Assembly: GCF_019050325.1 (NCBI RefSeq)
Contig: NZ_VOMB01000012.1
Span: 1 to 64,000 of the forward strand
From: [Mycobacterium] fortunisiensis
GTDB taxonomy: Bacteria; Actinomycetota; Actinomycetes; Mycobacteriales; Mycobacteriaceae
Direction: 5' to 3'
DNA: 64,000 bases
The notes beneath the pieces were generated by a model. It did no database searches and was not told the origin of the DNA. It saw nothing but the letters and a program-made list of their open reading frames with translations. How positions within the stretch are numbered: the stretch's first letter is position 1; each line of letters begins with the position of its first letter. Made by a program: the position numbers and the translations under genes. Below are positions 27,945-37,060 of the stretch, in pieces.

Positions 27945-28730
27945 TCAGCGCGCAAACATCAAGGCGCGCTTGACCTCCTGGATCGCCTGGGTCACCTGGA
28001 TGCCACGCGGGCAGGCCTCGGTGCAGTTGAACGTGGTGCGGCAGCGCCACACACCGTCGACCTCGTTGAGGATGTCCAACCGTTCGGCGGCCGCCTCGTC
28101 ACGCGAATCGAAGATGAACCGGTGCGCGTTGACGATCGCGGCCGGACCGAAGTAGGACCCTTCGCTCCAGAACACCGGGCAGCTCGTGGTGCAGCAGGCG
28201 CACAGAATGCACTTGGTGGTGTCGTCGTAGCGGGCCCGGTCGGTGGCGCTCTGGATGCGCTCCCGGGTGGGCGGGTTGCCGCTGGTGATCAGGAACGGCT
28301 TCACGGCCCGGTAGGCGTCGAAGAACGGCTCCATGTCCACCACCAGGTCCTTTTCCACGGGCAGGCCGCGGATCGGTTCGATGGTGATGGTCAGCTGCTT
28401 CTTGGGGTTCTTCGGCAGCATGTCGCGCATGAGCACCTTGCAGGCCAGCCGGTTCACGCCGTTGATGCGCATGGCGTCGGACCCGCACACGCCGTGGGCG
28501 CACGAGCGCCGGAAGGTCAGCGTGCCGTCCAGGTAGCCCTTCACGTACAGCAGCAGGTTCAGCAGCCGGTCCGACGGCAGGCACGGCACCCGGAAGCTCT
28601 GCCAGCCTGCGGCGTCGGGGTTCTCCGGGTTGAACCGGGCGATCTTGAGGGTGACCATGACCGCGCCGTCGGGCACCGGGGGCAGCGGCGGATCGCCGGC
28701 TTCTGGCTTGTCGATGACAGGTGCACTCAT
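27945..28730 (-). CDS. sdhB: Succinate dehydrogenase iron-sulfur subunit (Sdh2 type)
   Basis: A 261-residue iron-sulfur protein passing electrons from the flavin to the membrane quinone site. The [2Fe-2S] site is SCAHGVCGSDAMRINGVNRLAC, in which an Asp follows CGS where the usual enzyme has Cys. The [4Fe-4S] and [3Fe-4S] sites are CILCACCTTSCP and CRTTFNCTEACPRGI. It is the last gene of sdhCDAB, one base after sdhA, and should act at the inner face of the membrane. Expression may be iron-linked through the box at 31512. Confidence 0.94.
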   Translation of the reverse strand: MSAPVIDKPEAGDPPLPPVPDGAVMVTLKIARFNPENPDAAGWQSFRVPCLPSDRLLNLLLYVKGYLDGTLTFRRSCAHGVCGSDAMRINGVNRLACKVLMRDMLPKNPKKQLTITIEPIRGLPVEKDLVVDMEPFFDAYRAVKPFLITSGNPPTRERIQSATDRARYDDTTKCILCACCTTSCPVFWSEGSYFGPAAIVNAHRFIFDSRDEAAAERLDILNEVDGVWRCRTTFNCTEACPRGIQVTQAIQEVKRALMFAR

Positions 28731-28731
28731 A

Positions 28732-30486
28732 TCAGTACTTCCTTTCCATCGGCTCGTAGCGCGTCTGGACCACGGGCTTGTAATCCAGCCGGATGTCGGA
28801 AAGCAGGTCGGGGCCTTCCTTGTACGCCATGGTGTGCCGCAGGTAGTTGGTGTCATCCCGGTTGGGGTAGTCCTCGCGGGCGTGACCGCCGCGGGATTCC
28901 TTGCGGTTGAGCGCACCGACGACGGTGACCTCGGCCAGCTCCAGCAGGAAGCCCAGTTCGATGGCCTCGAGCAGATCGCTGTTGTAGCGCTTGCCCTTGT
29001 CGTGCACGGTGATTCGGGCGTACCGCTCCTTGAGCGCGTGGATGTCGGTGAGCGCCTGCTTGAGGGTTTCCTCGGTGCGGAACACCGCGGCGTTGTTGTC
29101 CATCGACTGCTGCAGCGCGGTGCGGATGTCGGCGACGCGCTCGTTGCCGTGCTCGGAGAGGACGTCTCCGACCCAGCCCACCACCATGTCGGCCGGGTTC
29201 TCCGGCAGGTCGACGTGGTTGTGGTTCTGTGCATACTCCGCGGCAGCGATACCGGCGCGACGGCCGAACACGTTGATGTCCAGCAGCGAGTTGGTACCCA
29301 GGCGGTTGGCGCCGTGCACCGACACGCACGCGCATTCCCCGGCGGCGTACAGGCCGGGGATGACGTTGGTGTTGTCGCGCAGCACCTGGCCGTTCACCGT
29401 GGTGGGGATACCGCCCATGACGTAGTGGCAGGTGGGGTAGACCGGCACCAGCTCGGTGACCGGGTCCACACCCAGGTACGTGCGAGCGAACTCGGTGATG
29501 TCGGGAAGCTTGGCTTCCAGCACGTCCTCGCCGAGGTGGCGCACGTCGATGTAGACGTAGTCCTTGTTCGGTCCGGCGCCGCGGCCTTCGAGCACTTCCA
29601 GCACCATCGACCGGGCGACGATGTCGCGCGGTGCCAGGTCGACGATCGTCGGCGCGTAGCGCTCCATGAACCGCTCGCCCTCGCCGTTGAGCAATCGGCC
29701 GCCCTCGCCGCGCACCGCCTCGGAGATCAGGATGCCCAGGCCGGCCAGGCCGGTCGGGTGGAACTGGTGGAACTCCATGTCTTCCAAGGGAAGTCCCTTG
29801 CGGAAGATGATGCCCAGGCCGTCGCCGGTCAGGGTGTGGGCGTTGGAGGTGGTCTTGTACATCCGGCCCGAACCGCCGGTGGCGAACACGATCGCCTTGG
29901 CGTGGAAGACGTGGATGTCGCCGGTCGCCAGCTCGTACGCGATGACACCGGTGGCCACCGGGCCGGCCGGGGTCTCGGTGAGCGCGATGTCCAGGGCGTA
30001 GAACTCGTTGAAGAACTCGACGTCGTGCTTGACGCAGTTTTGGTACAGCGTCTGCAGGATCATGTGGCCGGTGCGGTCGGCGGCGTAACAGGCCCGGCGC
30101 ACCGGGGCTTTGCCGTGGTCACGGGTGTGCCCGCCGAAGCGACGCTGGTCGATGCGGCCCTCGGGGGTGCGGTTGAACGGCATCCCCATCTTTTCCAGGT
30201 CGAGCACCGCGTCGATGGCCTCTTTGGCCATGATCTCGACGGCGTCCTGGTCAGCGAGGTAGTCGCCGCCCTTGACGGTGTCGAAGGTGTGCCACTCCCA
30301 GTTGTCCTCTTCGACGTTGGCCAGCGCGGCGCACATGCCGCCTTGGGCCGCGCCGGTGTGCGACCGCGTGGGGTACAGCTTGGTCAGCACGGCGGTGCGC
30401 ACGCGCGGACCGGCCTCGACGGCCGCACGCATGCCGGCGCCGCCGGCACCGACGATGACGACGTCGTAGCGATGTTCCTGAATCAT
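28732..30486 (-). CDS. sdhA: Succinate dehydrogenase flavoprotein subunit
   Basis: A 584-residue flavoprotein that oxidises succinate to fumarate. The N-terminal FAD motif is VGAGGAGMRAAVEAG (about 12-26), and the covalent-FAD His is in RSHTGAAQGG. Active-site segments include HPTG (FHQFHPTGLAG), ERYAP and CACVSVHGANRLGTNSLLD. It starts 3 bases after the sdhD stop and ends one base before sdhB. Length and motifs are complete. Confidence 0.95.
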   Translation of the reverse strand: MIQEHRYDVVIVGAGGAGMRAAVEAGPRVRTAVLTKLYPTRSHTGAAQGGMCAALANVEEDNWEWHTFDTVKGGDYLADQDAVEIMAKEAIDAVLDLEKMGMPFNRTPEGRIDQRRFGGHTRDHGKAPVRRACYAADRTGHMILQTLYQNCVKHDVEFFNEFYALDIALTETPAGPVATGVIAYELATGDIHVFHAKAIVFATGGSGRMYKTTSNAHTLTGDGLGIIFRKGLPLEDMEFHQFHPTGLAGLGILISEAVRGEGGRLLNGEGERFMERYAPTIVDLAPRDIVARSMVLEVLEGRGAGPNKDYVYIDVRHLGEDVLEAKLPDITEFARTYLGVDPVTELVPVYPTCHYVMGGIPTTVNGQVLRDNTNVIPGLYAAGECACVSVHGANRLGTNSLLDINVFGRRAGIAAAEYAQNHNHVDLPENPADMVVGWVGDVLSEHGNERVADIRTALQQSMDNNAAVFRTEETLKQALTDIHALKERYARITVHDKGKRYNSDLLEAIELGFLLELAEVTVVGALNRKESRGGHAREDYPNRDDTNYLRHTMAYKEGPDLLSDIRLDYKPVVQTRYEPMERKY

Positions 30487-30489
30487 CGG

Positions 30490-30963
30490 TTAACCCCCAA
30501 TATTCGGGTCGAAGGTGACCAGGACGTAGGTGCCCAGCACCAACGTGAACCCAGTCGCCAGCAGCAGCAGCGCGTTCAGCCAGAACTTGGTGACGTTCTT
30601 GCGGGAGTAGTCGCCGATGATGGTGCGCAGGCCGTTGGCGCCGTGGATCATCGCCAGCCACAGCAGCGCCATGTCCCAGATCTGCCAGAACGGCGAGGCC
30701 CAGCGCTCCGCGACATAGTTGAAGTCGATGCGGTACACGCCGTTGGACCACATCAGCATGATGAAGAGGTGGCCGAGGGCGAGAAACACGAGCGCCAGTC
30801 CGGAGAACCGCATGAACAGCCAGGCATACTTCTCGAAGTACGGGATGCCGCGGGGTTTGCGGGGGGCGCGCGGGTGGTCCAGCGCGGCCGGTCGGTCATG
30901 CTCGCGTTCCATCACCGGTGCCGGGCGGCCCAGTCGCGACTCGCCCGCTGCTGGCGCGCTCAC
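30490..30963 (-). CDS. sdhD: Succinate dehydrogenase membrane anchor SdhD
   Basis: A 157-residue anchor with three membrane helices (about residues 50-72, 94-116 and 128-150). LFMRFSGLALVFLALGHLFIML and WLAMIHGANGLRTIIGDY carry the heme/quinone-region His and Arg typical of the subunit. The GTG at 30963 overlaps the sdhC stop by 4 bases and is chosen for that reason. It is part of sdhCDAB. Confidence 0.9.
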   Translation of the reverse strand: MSAPAAGESRLGRPAPVMEREHDRPAALDHPRAPRKPRGIPYFEKYAWLFMRFSGLALVFLALGHLFIMLMWSNGVYRIDFNYVAERWASPFWQIWDMALLWLAMIHGANGLRTIIGDYSRKNVTKFWLNALLLLATGFTLVLGTYVLVTFDPNIGG

Positions 30964-31376
30964 AGGAACCGCTCCACCATGTGCATACCTAGAACTCCTA
31001 GTGCTGCGACGAGAACCACGGCAAAGACCCCGACCGCGACCGCGAGCATCTGCCGCTGGTAGCGGGGACCCTGCTGCCAGAAGTCGATGAGGATGACCCG
31101 GATGCCGTTCAGTGCGTGAAACAGCACTGCGGCGACCAGTCCCATCTCCATCAATCCGACGATGGGTGTCTTGTACGTCTCGATGACCTCGTTGTAGGCC
31201 TGCGGGCTCACCCGCACCAGCGCGGTATCGAGGACGTGAACGAACAGGAAGAAGAAAATGGTGGCACCGGTAATCCGGTGCAGTACCCAGGCCCACATTC
31301 CCGGATCACCGCGGTAAAGGGTGCGCCGTCGTGTTTTCCTGGGTTGCGGAGCCGGTACCTCCGTCTGAGTACTCAT
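30960..31376 (-). CDS. sdhC: Succinate dehydrogenase cytochrome b556 subunit SdhC
   Basis: A 138-residue membrane subunit. Helices cover about 32-54, 70-92 and 107-130. WVLHRITGATIFFFLFVHVLDTALVRVSP and LFHALNGIRVILIDF are the SdhC signature, with heme/quinone His residues. ATG at 31376 begins MSTQTEVPAPQPRKTRRR, a basic cytoplasmic tail. It is the first gene of sdhCDAB. Its leader region, shared with the divergent cdd gene, contains a likely IdeR box. Confidence 0.92.
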   Translation of the reverse strand: MSTQTEVPAPQPRKTRRRTLYRGDPGMWAWVLHRITGATIFFFLFVHVLDTALVRVSPQAYNEVIETYKTPIVGLMEMGLVAAVLFHALNGIRVILIDFWQQGPRYQRQMLAVAVGVFAVVLVAALGVLGMHMVERFL

Positions 31377-31511
31377 CGGGCCCTCCAACGCCATCGGTGG
31401 GACGTCCGGGGCCACGTCTGAATTAGCCCCAAACCTCGGGGCGACTCTAAACCCATTTGCAGTGGCGAACGAATTACGGTTGAGCCGTTCGGCCTGCTAA
31501 ACGCACAAAAG

Positions 31512-31530
31512 TTAGGCTTACCTATCTTAA
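31512..31530. promoter_or_regulatory. Candidate IdeR iron box
   Basis: TTAGGCTTACCTATCTTAA (19 bases) matches the IdeR/DtxR consensus TTAGGTTAGSCTAACCTAA at about 13 of 19 positions. It lies between sdhC (start 31376) and cdd (start 31591). Control of iron-rich succinate dehydrogenase by iron status would make sense; binding is untested. Confidence 0.5.
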
Positions 31531-31590
31531 TGTGAGGCTCGGGAATTGGGGTTTCGGAATGCATTCAGAACCTATGTTGGGGACGGCCTC

Positions 31591-31989
31591 GTGACTCTCG
31601 CGGTCGACTGGAATCTGTTGCGTAACAAGGCAATTGAAGCGTCGAGCCACGCGTACGCGCCGTATTCGGGCTTTCCGGTCGGCGCGGCGGCGCTCGTCGA
31701 CGATGGTCGCATCGTCACCGGATGCAATGTGGAGAATGTCTCATATGGCCTAGGTCTCTGTGCCGAGTGCGCTGTGGCTTGCGCCCTGCATTCCGGGGGC
31801 GGGGGGCGGCTGCTCGCACTGTCGTGTGTGGGGCCTGACGGCGGCCCGCTGATGCCCTGCGGGCGGTGCCGGCAGGTTTTGCTGGAACACGGCGGGCCGG
31901 AACTGCTCATCGACCACTCACACGGGGCGCGGCCGCTGCGTGAGCTCTTGCCCGACGCGTTCGGGCCGGAGGATCTCGCGCGCGGCTAA
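31591..31989 (+). CDS. cdd: Cytidine deaminase
   Basis: Deaminates cytidine and deoxycytidine to uridines in pyrimidine salvage. The 132-residue enzyme has substrate Asn/Glu in GCNVENVSYGLGLCAECAV, the catalytic C-A-E-C, and the second zinc motif PCGRCRQVL. The GTG at 31591 is chosen, giving VTLAVDWNLLRNKAIEASSHAYAPYSGFPVGAA. It heads the salvage run cdd-deoA-add on the plus strand. Confidence 0.93.
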   Translation: MTLAVDWNLLRNKAIEASSHAYAPYSGFPVGAAALVDDGRIVTGCNVENVSYGLGLCAECAVACALHSGGGGRLLALSCVGPDGGPLMPCGRCRQVLLEHGGPELLIDHSHGARPLRELLPDAFGPEDLARG

Positions 31990-32074
31990 GACCAAGTGGT
32001 CCAACGATTCCGGGCCACCCCCTAGTTACCGGCGAGTAGCTTTTGTCCGGTGCCGTGGGTCGCGACGTGCGCAG

Positions 32075-32080
32075 TAGGAT
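32075..32080 (+). promoter_or_regulatory. -10 hexamer of a predicted leaderless deoA mRNA
   Basis: TAGGAT (TANNNT) ends 6 bases before 32087, where the codon is ATC. Five other genes here have the identical layout but end in ATG or GTG (12532, 22518, 24096, 40769, 47878). Confidence 0.5.
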
Positions 32081-32086
32081 TTCGTC

Positions 32087-33370
32087 ATCGACGCGCCAAC
32101 CATTATCCGAACCAAACGTGACGGCGGTGTGCTGTCCGACGCCGCGATCGACTGGGTGATCGACGGTTACACGCATGGCCGGGTCGCCGACGAGCAGATG
32201 GCCGCGCTGCTGATGGCGATCTTCCTGAACGGGATGTCCGCGGCCGAGACGACCCGGTGGACTGCTGCCATGGTGGGTTCAGGGGAGCGGTTCGACTTCA
32301 CCGCCCTGCGCCGCGGCGGAGCGCCGCTTGCCTTGGTGGACAAGCATTCCACCGGCGGGGTCGGGGACAAGATCACCATTCCGCTGCTGCCGGTCGTCAT
32401 GGCCTGTGGAGCCGGCGTTCCGCAGGCCTCCGGCCGCGGACTCGGGCACACCGGAGGCACCCTCGACAAGCTGGAGTCGATTGCCGGCTTTACCGCGGAG
32501 CTGTCCAAAGACCGTATCCGGCAACAGCTTTCCGACGTGGGCGGGGCGATATTCGCCGCCGGTGAGCTGGCCCCGGCCGATCGCAAGATCTATGCCCTGC
32601 GCGATATCACCGCCACGGTCGATTCGACCCCGCTGATCGCCAGTTCGGTGATGAGCAAGAAGCTCGCCGAGGGTGCGCGGGCGCTGGTTCTCGACGTCAA
32701 GGTGGGCCGGGGCGCCTTCCTCAAGACCGAGGCCGAAGCCCGCCTCCTGGCCCAGGTGATGGTCGATCTCGGAGTCGCCGACGGCGTTGCGACCCGCGCC
32801 CTGCTCACCGACATGAACTGCCCGCTGGGCTGCACCGTCGGCAACTCCGTGGAGATCGCCGAGTCGTTGGAGGTGCTGGCCGGCGGCGGTCCTGCCGATG
32901 TGGTCGAGCTGACGCTGACGCTGGCCGCCGAGATGCTGGACGCCGCCGGCATCGACGGCACCGACCCGGCCGAGACGCTGCGCGACGGCAGCGCGATGGA
33001 TCGGTTCCGCGCGCTGGTGGCGGCCCAGGGCGGCGATCTGAGCCGGCCGCTGCCGCTGGGCACGGCCACCGAGACCGTGACCGCCCCGCAGGGCGGCATC
33101 ATGGGCGACCTCGACGCCATGGGCGTGGCCATGGCAGCCTGGCGCCTCGGCGCCGGCCGGGCCCAACCGGGGGATTCGGTGCAATCCGGTGCCGGTGTAC
33201 GGATCCACCGCAAGCCGGGTGAGCCGGTGGCCGCAGGCGAGCCGTTGTTCACGCTGTACACCGAGACTGCCGAGCGGCTGCCGGCCGCGCTGGCCGAACT
33301 GGACGGTGCGTGGTCCGTCGGCGCCGCCGCACCCACGCCACGGCCGTTGGTCCTCGACCGGATCGGGTAG
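32087..33370 (+). CDS. deoA: Thymidine phosphorylase, apparent ATC start
   Basis: Phosphorolyses thymidine to thymine and deoxyribose 1-phosphate in pyrimidine salvage. The nucleoside phosphorylase core has [18 protein letters not shown] and [17 protein letters not shown]. The conserved N-terminus IIRTKRDGG is encoded from about 32102 in the same frame, but between the in-frame TAG at 32075 and GTG at 32129 there is no ATG, GTG or TTG. A TAGGAT -10 element predicts transcription from 32087, an ATC. If ATC is not used, the protein starts at GTG 32129 and lacks about 14 conserved residues. Confidence 0.85.
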   Translation: MDAPTIIRTKRDGGVLSDAAIDWVIDGYTHGRVADEQMAALLMAIFLNGMSAAETTRWTAAMVGSGERFDFTALRRGGAPLALVDKHSTGGVGDKITIPLLPVVMACGAGVPQASGRGLGHTGGTLDKLESIAGFTAELSKDRIRQQLSDVGGAIFAAGELAPADRKIYALRDITATVDSTPLIASSVMSKKLAEGARALVLDVKVGRGAFLKTEAEARLLAQVMVDLGVADGVATRALLTDMNCPLGCTVGNSVEIAESLEVLAGGGPADVVELTLTLAAEMLDAAGIDGTDPAETLRDGSAMDRFRALVAAQGGDLSRPLPLGTATETVTAPQGGIMGDLDAMGVAMAAWRLGAGRAQPGDSVQSGAGVRIHRKPGEPVAAGEPLFTLYTETAERLPAALAELDGAWSVGAAAPTPRPLVLDRIG

Positions 33371-33380
33371 CTCGGCCTCC

Positions 33381-33441
33381 GCGAACGTGCGCTTGTTGCC
33401 GATGTTCACCGGCGCGCCGGCGGACAGACACGCACGTTCGC
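33381..33441. repeat. Intergenic hairpin, family B copy 1
   Basis: GCGAACGTGCGCTTGTTG at 33381 pairs with CAGACACGCACGTTCGC ending at 33441. It lies between deoA and add. The right arm is nearly identical to repeats at 46265-46281 and 47342-47358. Confidence 0.65.
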
Positions 33442-33476
33442 CGGTTGGAGACGCCGCCGGCGCGGATGATGGGGAC

Positions 33477-34565
33477 ATGAGTACGCCGCTGAGTCTGGAC
33501 AAGATCCAGCACGCTCCCAAAGCCCTGTTACACGATCACCTCGATGGTGGGCTGCGGCCGGCCACCGTGCTCGACCTGGCCGGCAAATACGGCTACGACG
33601 AGCTACCCGCCACCGACGCCGACGAACTGGCGACGTTCTTCCGCACCGCCGCCCACAGCGGGTCGCTGGAGCGGTACCTGGAGCCGTTCGCCCACACCGT
33701 CGGGGTGATGCAGACCCCCGATGCGCTGCACCGGGTCGCCTACGAGTGCGTCGAGGACCTCGCCGCCGACAACGTCGTCTACGCCGAGATCCGGTTCGCC
33801 CCCGAGCTGCACATCGACCGCGGTCTCTCGCTCGACGACGTGGTCGACGCGGTGCTGGCCGGCTTCGCCGACGGCGAGAAGGCGGCCGCGGCCGCGGGGC
33901 GGGCCATCACGGTGCGCTGCCTGGTCACCGCGATGCGTCACGCGGCGCGGTCGCGGGAGATCGCCGAGCTGGCAATCCGGTTCCGGGACAAGGGGGTTGT
34001 CGGTTTCGACATCGCCGGGGCGGAGGCCGGTTACCCGCCCACCCGTCACCTCGACGCCTTCGAGTACATGCGAGGCAACAACGCGCGCTTCACCATTCAC
34101 GCCGGCGAGGCATTCGGCCTGCCGTCGATACACGAGGCCATCGCGTTCTGCGGCGCCGACCGGCTGGGGCACGGCGTGCGCATCGTCGACGACATCACCG
34201 AGCTCGAGGACGGGACCCAAAAGCTTGGCCGGCTGGCGGCGATCCTGCGCGACAAACGCATTCCGCTGGAGATGTGCCCCAGCAGCAACGTGCAGACCGG
34301 GGCCGCACCCAGCATCGCCGAGCACCCCTTCGACCGGCTGGCGCGGCTGAGGTTCCGGGTCACCGTCAACACCGACAACCGGCTGATCAGCGACACCAGT
34401 ATGAGCCAGGAGATGACCCGGCTGGTCGAGGCGTTCGGCTACGGCTGGAGTGACCTGGAGCGGTTCACCATCAACGCGATGAAATCGGCGTTCATCCCGT
34501 TCGACGAACGGCTGGCCATCATCGACGAGGTGATCAAACCCCGCTACGCGGTGCTGGTCGGCTGA
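33477..34565 (+). CDS. add: Adenosine deaminase
   Basis: Converts adenosine to inosine. The 362-residue zinc TIM barrel has HDHLDGG with metal His19 and His21, [10 protein letters not shown] with the third His, the catalytic Glu in the same motif, and VNTDNRL with the metal Asp. [11 protein letters not shown] carries the catalytic His. ATG at 33477 is chosen. With punA and deoA nearby it completes purine and pyrimidine nucleoside salvage. Confidence 0.95.
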   Translation: MSTPLSLDKIQHAPKALLHDHLDGGLRPATVLDLAGKYGYDELPATDADELATFFRTAAHSGSLERYLEPFAHTVGVMQTPDALHRVAYECVEDLAADNVVYAEIRFAPELHIDRGLSLDDVVDAVLAGFADGEKAAAAAGRAITVRCLVTAMRHAARSREIAELAIRFRDKGVVGFDIAGAEAGYPPTRHLDAFEYMRGNNARFTIHAGEAFGLPSIHEAIAFCGADRLGHGVRIVDDITELEDGTQKLGRLAAILRDKRIPLEMCPSSNVQTGAAPSIAEHPFDRLARLRFRVTVNTDNRLISDTSMSQEMTRLVEAFGYGWSDLERFTINAMKSAFIPFDERLAIIDEVIKPRYAVLVG

Positions 34566-34591
34566 GCGGCCACCGCTCCGTCTGCTCCGGA

Positions 34592-35875
34592 CTACTCCGG
34601 GCGCAGCCGTGACTCCACGAAACGCTCCAGCGCCTCCCACTGCTCGACGGCCTGGGCGTACGGAGCCTCGGGTTTGCGGGCCCCCTCGTCGCCGAGCAGG
34701 TATCCCACGTACTTGCCGAGCGCCTTGGTGCCGGCCAGTGTCTCGTCGACGGTCTTGTCCTCGGCGTAGTCGCTGACGTCGCGCAGCAACTCGACTGCCA
34801 GCTCCAGCTGGTCGTGGTCGACGGCGTCGGGCCCGTCGGCGAGGTCGTCGGCGATACCGGACAGCACGTAGACGTTCTCCTCGGACACCTCCACCCGCAG
34901 TGAGCCGTCGGTCGCGGCGGTGCGGATGTCGTCGTAGGTGGCCAGATCCGAGAGGTCGTGGTCGTGCTCGTCGGCCAGATAGCGGGCCAGCGCGCGTTCG
35001 GAGCTGAACACGCTGATGCGTCCGTTGCGACCGAGGAACACTGGCTCGTCGTCGAGGTAGCAGCGCAGGGTGTAGACGGTGCCCGAGCCGGTCATGATGC
35101 GCACCGGGTCGATGCCGACCTTCTGCCAGAAGTCCTCGTCGTCGCCCAGCACCGCGGTGTCGGCGATGCTGCGCGCCGGGGCGTCCGTGGCCGAGGTGGC
35201 GTCCTCGTCGTCCTCGGCTTCGGTGTCCTCGTCGTCGTCGGCGACGCTGAGATCGTCCTCGTCCTCATCGGGCGCATCCTCGGCGAGTTCGTCCTCGGCC
35301 TTCTTGACCGCGTCGGCGTCGAGGTCCGCAGGCACCGTGACGATCTCGTCGATGGCGTCGAGCACCCCGTCCCAGCCCCGGCCGATGACGGCCTCGATCT
35401 CGGCCCAGCGCTTGCGACCGGACCGGCCGGCGAAGCCGTCCAGGCCGCCGCCCACGGTGCCGAGCACCGGGTTGCCGTTGAAGAACTTGCTGATCGCGGC
35501 CAGCTCGCACACGGAGCCGATCGAGGACACGATCACCAGGGTGCGATGCAGGGTGGCGACGGACTCCTCGGTCGGCTTGGCGGCGACCAGTTCGGGGATG
35601 CCGACGATGTCGTACTCGCGGTCGTCGGCGGGCTGCAGCTTGTGGGCGTTGGCCGCGGTCAGCTTGCCCCAGGCCGGGTGATCGGCCAGGTCGTTGTCGG
35701 TGTTGGTGCGGACGAACGCCGCCAGGTCAGCGACCGATTCGAAACCGAACAGGGTGTCGCCCTCGCCCAGGAAAGCCTCCCACTCGTCACCGGCGTCCCG
35801 CCAGCGCGGAGCCCACAGTGTGTAGAGGTCGCCCTTGGTCAGACCGAGCCGGACCGGCACGATGTCAGCAGCCAT
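34592..35875 (-). CDS. Conserved mycobacterial hypothetical protein with acidic centre
   Basis: A 427-residue protein with no enzyme motif I recognise. Residues about 205-255 are extremely rich in Asp and Glu (EDELAEDAPDEDEDDLSVAD and following), between two more ordered halves. The N-terminal half begins MAADIVPVRLGLTKGDLYTLWAPRWRDAGDEWEAFLGEGDTLFGFESVADLAAFVRTNTDNDLADH. A similar element, FSSERALARYLADEHDHDLSD, recurs in the C-terminal half, suggesting internal duplication. M. tuberculosis has a like protein (from memory, Rv3311) in the same neighbourhood. It is convergent with add. Confidence 0.75.
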   Translation of the reverse strand: MAADIVPVRLGLTKGDLYTLWAPRWRDAGDEWEAFLGEGDTLFGFESVADLAAFVRTNTDNDLADHPAWGKLTAANAHKLQPADDREYDIVGIPELVAAKPTEESVATLHRTLVIVSSIGSVCELAAISKFFNGNPVLGTVGGGLDGFAGRSGRKRWAEIEAVIGRGWDGVLDAIDEIVTVPADLDADAVKKAEDELAEDAPDEDEDDLSVADDDEDTEAEDDEDATSATDAPARSIADTAVLGDDEDFWQKVGIDPVRIMTGSGTVYTLRCYLDDEPVFLGRNGRISVFSSERALARYLADEHDHDLSDLATYDDIRTAATDGSLRVEVSEENVYVLSGIADDLADGPDAVDHDQLELAVELLRDVSDYAEDKTVDETLAGTKALGKYVGYLLGDEGARKPEAPYAQAVEQWEALERFVESRLRPE

Positions 35876-35933
35876 GCGGCACAGCCTAGTGGGGTGCCCT
35901 GGACGCCCACTCAGGTTGCCTCCGGTTCGCGGC

Positions 35934-37058
35934 TCACACCGTCGGCCGCCAGAACCCCTGGAAGCCCTGCCCGGCATTCGTGGTGCGGATGGGGGAGAGC
36001 TTGACCGGGTCGCCCGCCTCGATCATCGTGCCGGTTCCGACGATCATCGCGACGTGGCCGTCCCACACCGCCAGATCGCCCGGCCGTAACGACCCCGCCG
36101 ACACCGCCTTACCGATGTCCTGCTCTTGGGCCAGTCGCGGAATGTCCAGTCCGGCTTCGTGATAGGCCCACTGGGTCAGCCCGCTGCAATCGAGGCCGAC
36201 GCCAGGTGCGGTGCCGCCCCAGCGGTAGGGCACCCCCAACTGTGTCAGGGCGTGGCGCACCGCGTCGGCCGCCACGGCGTTGGGTGCCACGGCGGTGCTG
36301 CCGTCGGGCAACTGGACCGTCACGCCCGCGCCGAACATGCCGGGGTCGCGCAGTCCCGCGTCGGACACCATGGCCTCGGGCTGCTCGCCCCAGCCGCCGG
36401 CCAGACTTGAGAGCCCGGCCAGGTTTGACAGCCCGGCTAGCTTTGACAGCCCGGAAAGGCCCGGCGCCGCCGGGGACCCCGACGAGGCGGGGACGAGGCC
36501 GCCTGACCCCGCCGAGAATCCAGCAGTCCGGGGGTGCATCCCGGCCGCCGACGGTGAGCCGGCGGCCGGGGCGGTGATGGCACCGGTCTGCTGGTCCAGT
36601 TCGGTGCGGAGCTCCTCGACGACGGCCTGGGCCTCAGTGGTGGCGCGTTGGGCCTCGGCCTGCAGTTCCTGTGCCACCCCGGGTTCGTCCAGGTGGGCCG
36701 CCAATGCCGCGGCGCGTTGTTCGAACCGGTCGATGATGGCCTGCAGCCGTGCCCCGGCCCGGGCCACCGCCGCGCCCGCCGCCTGGGCTGCGCTGCTGAG
36801 CCGCTGTGCGTCGTCGGCCAGCCCGATGGCTGTCGTCGCGGTGTCGGCGGTGAAGCCCGCAGCCGCCCCGGCTCCGGCGCCCGACCAGCCGGCGGCGGCA
36901 CGCTCCCAGGACCGGCCCAGCGCGGCGGCAATGTCCGACAGCGCGGCGTGGGCGTGGTCGAGCCCCGCGGTGGGGCCGGGCGCGGTCCAACCGGGGCCCA
37001 CCAGATCGCGCAGTTCGTACAGCGGCGCGGCCAGCACAGCGACGGACCGGGTGGGCAC
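35934..37058 (-). CDS. NlpC/P60 peptidoglycan hydrolase with WXG-like N-terminus
   Basis: A 374-residue protein with a C-terminal NlpC/P60 domain: Cys291 in GLDCSGLTQWAY and His335 in GHVAMIVG, plus WGGTAPGVG before it. Such cysteine peptidases cut D-iGlu-mDAP bonds in stem peptides. Residues about 1-150 are helical with W-S-G near 58-60, similar to WXG100-type secretion folds. A Leu/Gly/Ser repeat (LSGLSKLAGLSNLAGLSSLAGG) precedes the catalytic domain. No signal peptide is evident. GTG at 37058 starts 2 bases after the stop of an EspC-like gene, so both are likely type VII secretion substrates. Confidence 0.82.
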   Translation of the reverse strand: MPTRSVAVLAAPLYELRDLVGPGWTAPGPTAGLDHAHAALSDIAAALGRSWERAAAGWSGAGAGAAAGFTADTATTAIGLADDAQRLSSAAQAAGAAVARAGARLQAIIDRFEQRAAALAAHLDEPGVAQELQAEAQRATTEAQAVVEELRTELDQQTGAITAPAAGSPSAAGMHPRTAGFSAGSGGLVPASSGSPAAPGLSGLSKLAGLSNLAGLSSLAGGWGEQPEAMVSDAGLRDPGMFGAGVTVQLPDGSTAVAPNAVAADAVRHALTQLGVPYRWGGTAPGVGLDCSGLTQWAYHEAGLDIPRLAQEQDIGKAVSAGSLRPGDLAVWDGHVAMIVGTGTMIEAGDPVKLSPIRTTNAGQGFQGFWRPTV

Positions 37059-37060
37059 GG

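Noticed and set aside
28630..31062. A long plus-strand open frame (810 codons) opposite sdh genes
   Set aside because: Antisense shadow of sdhA, sdhB and sdhD. High-GC codons open reverse frames; its translation has no family features.
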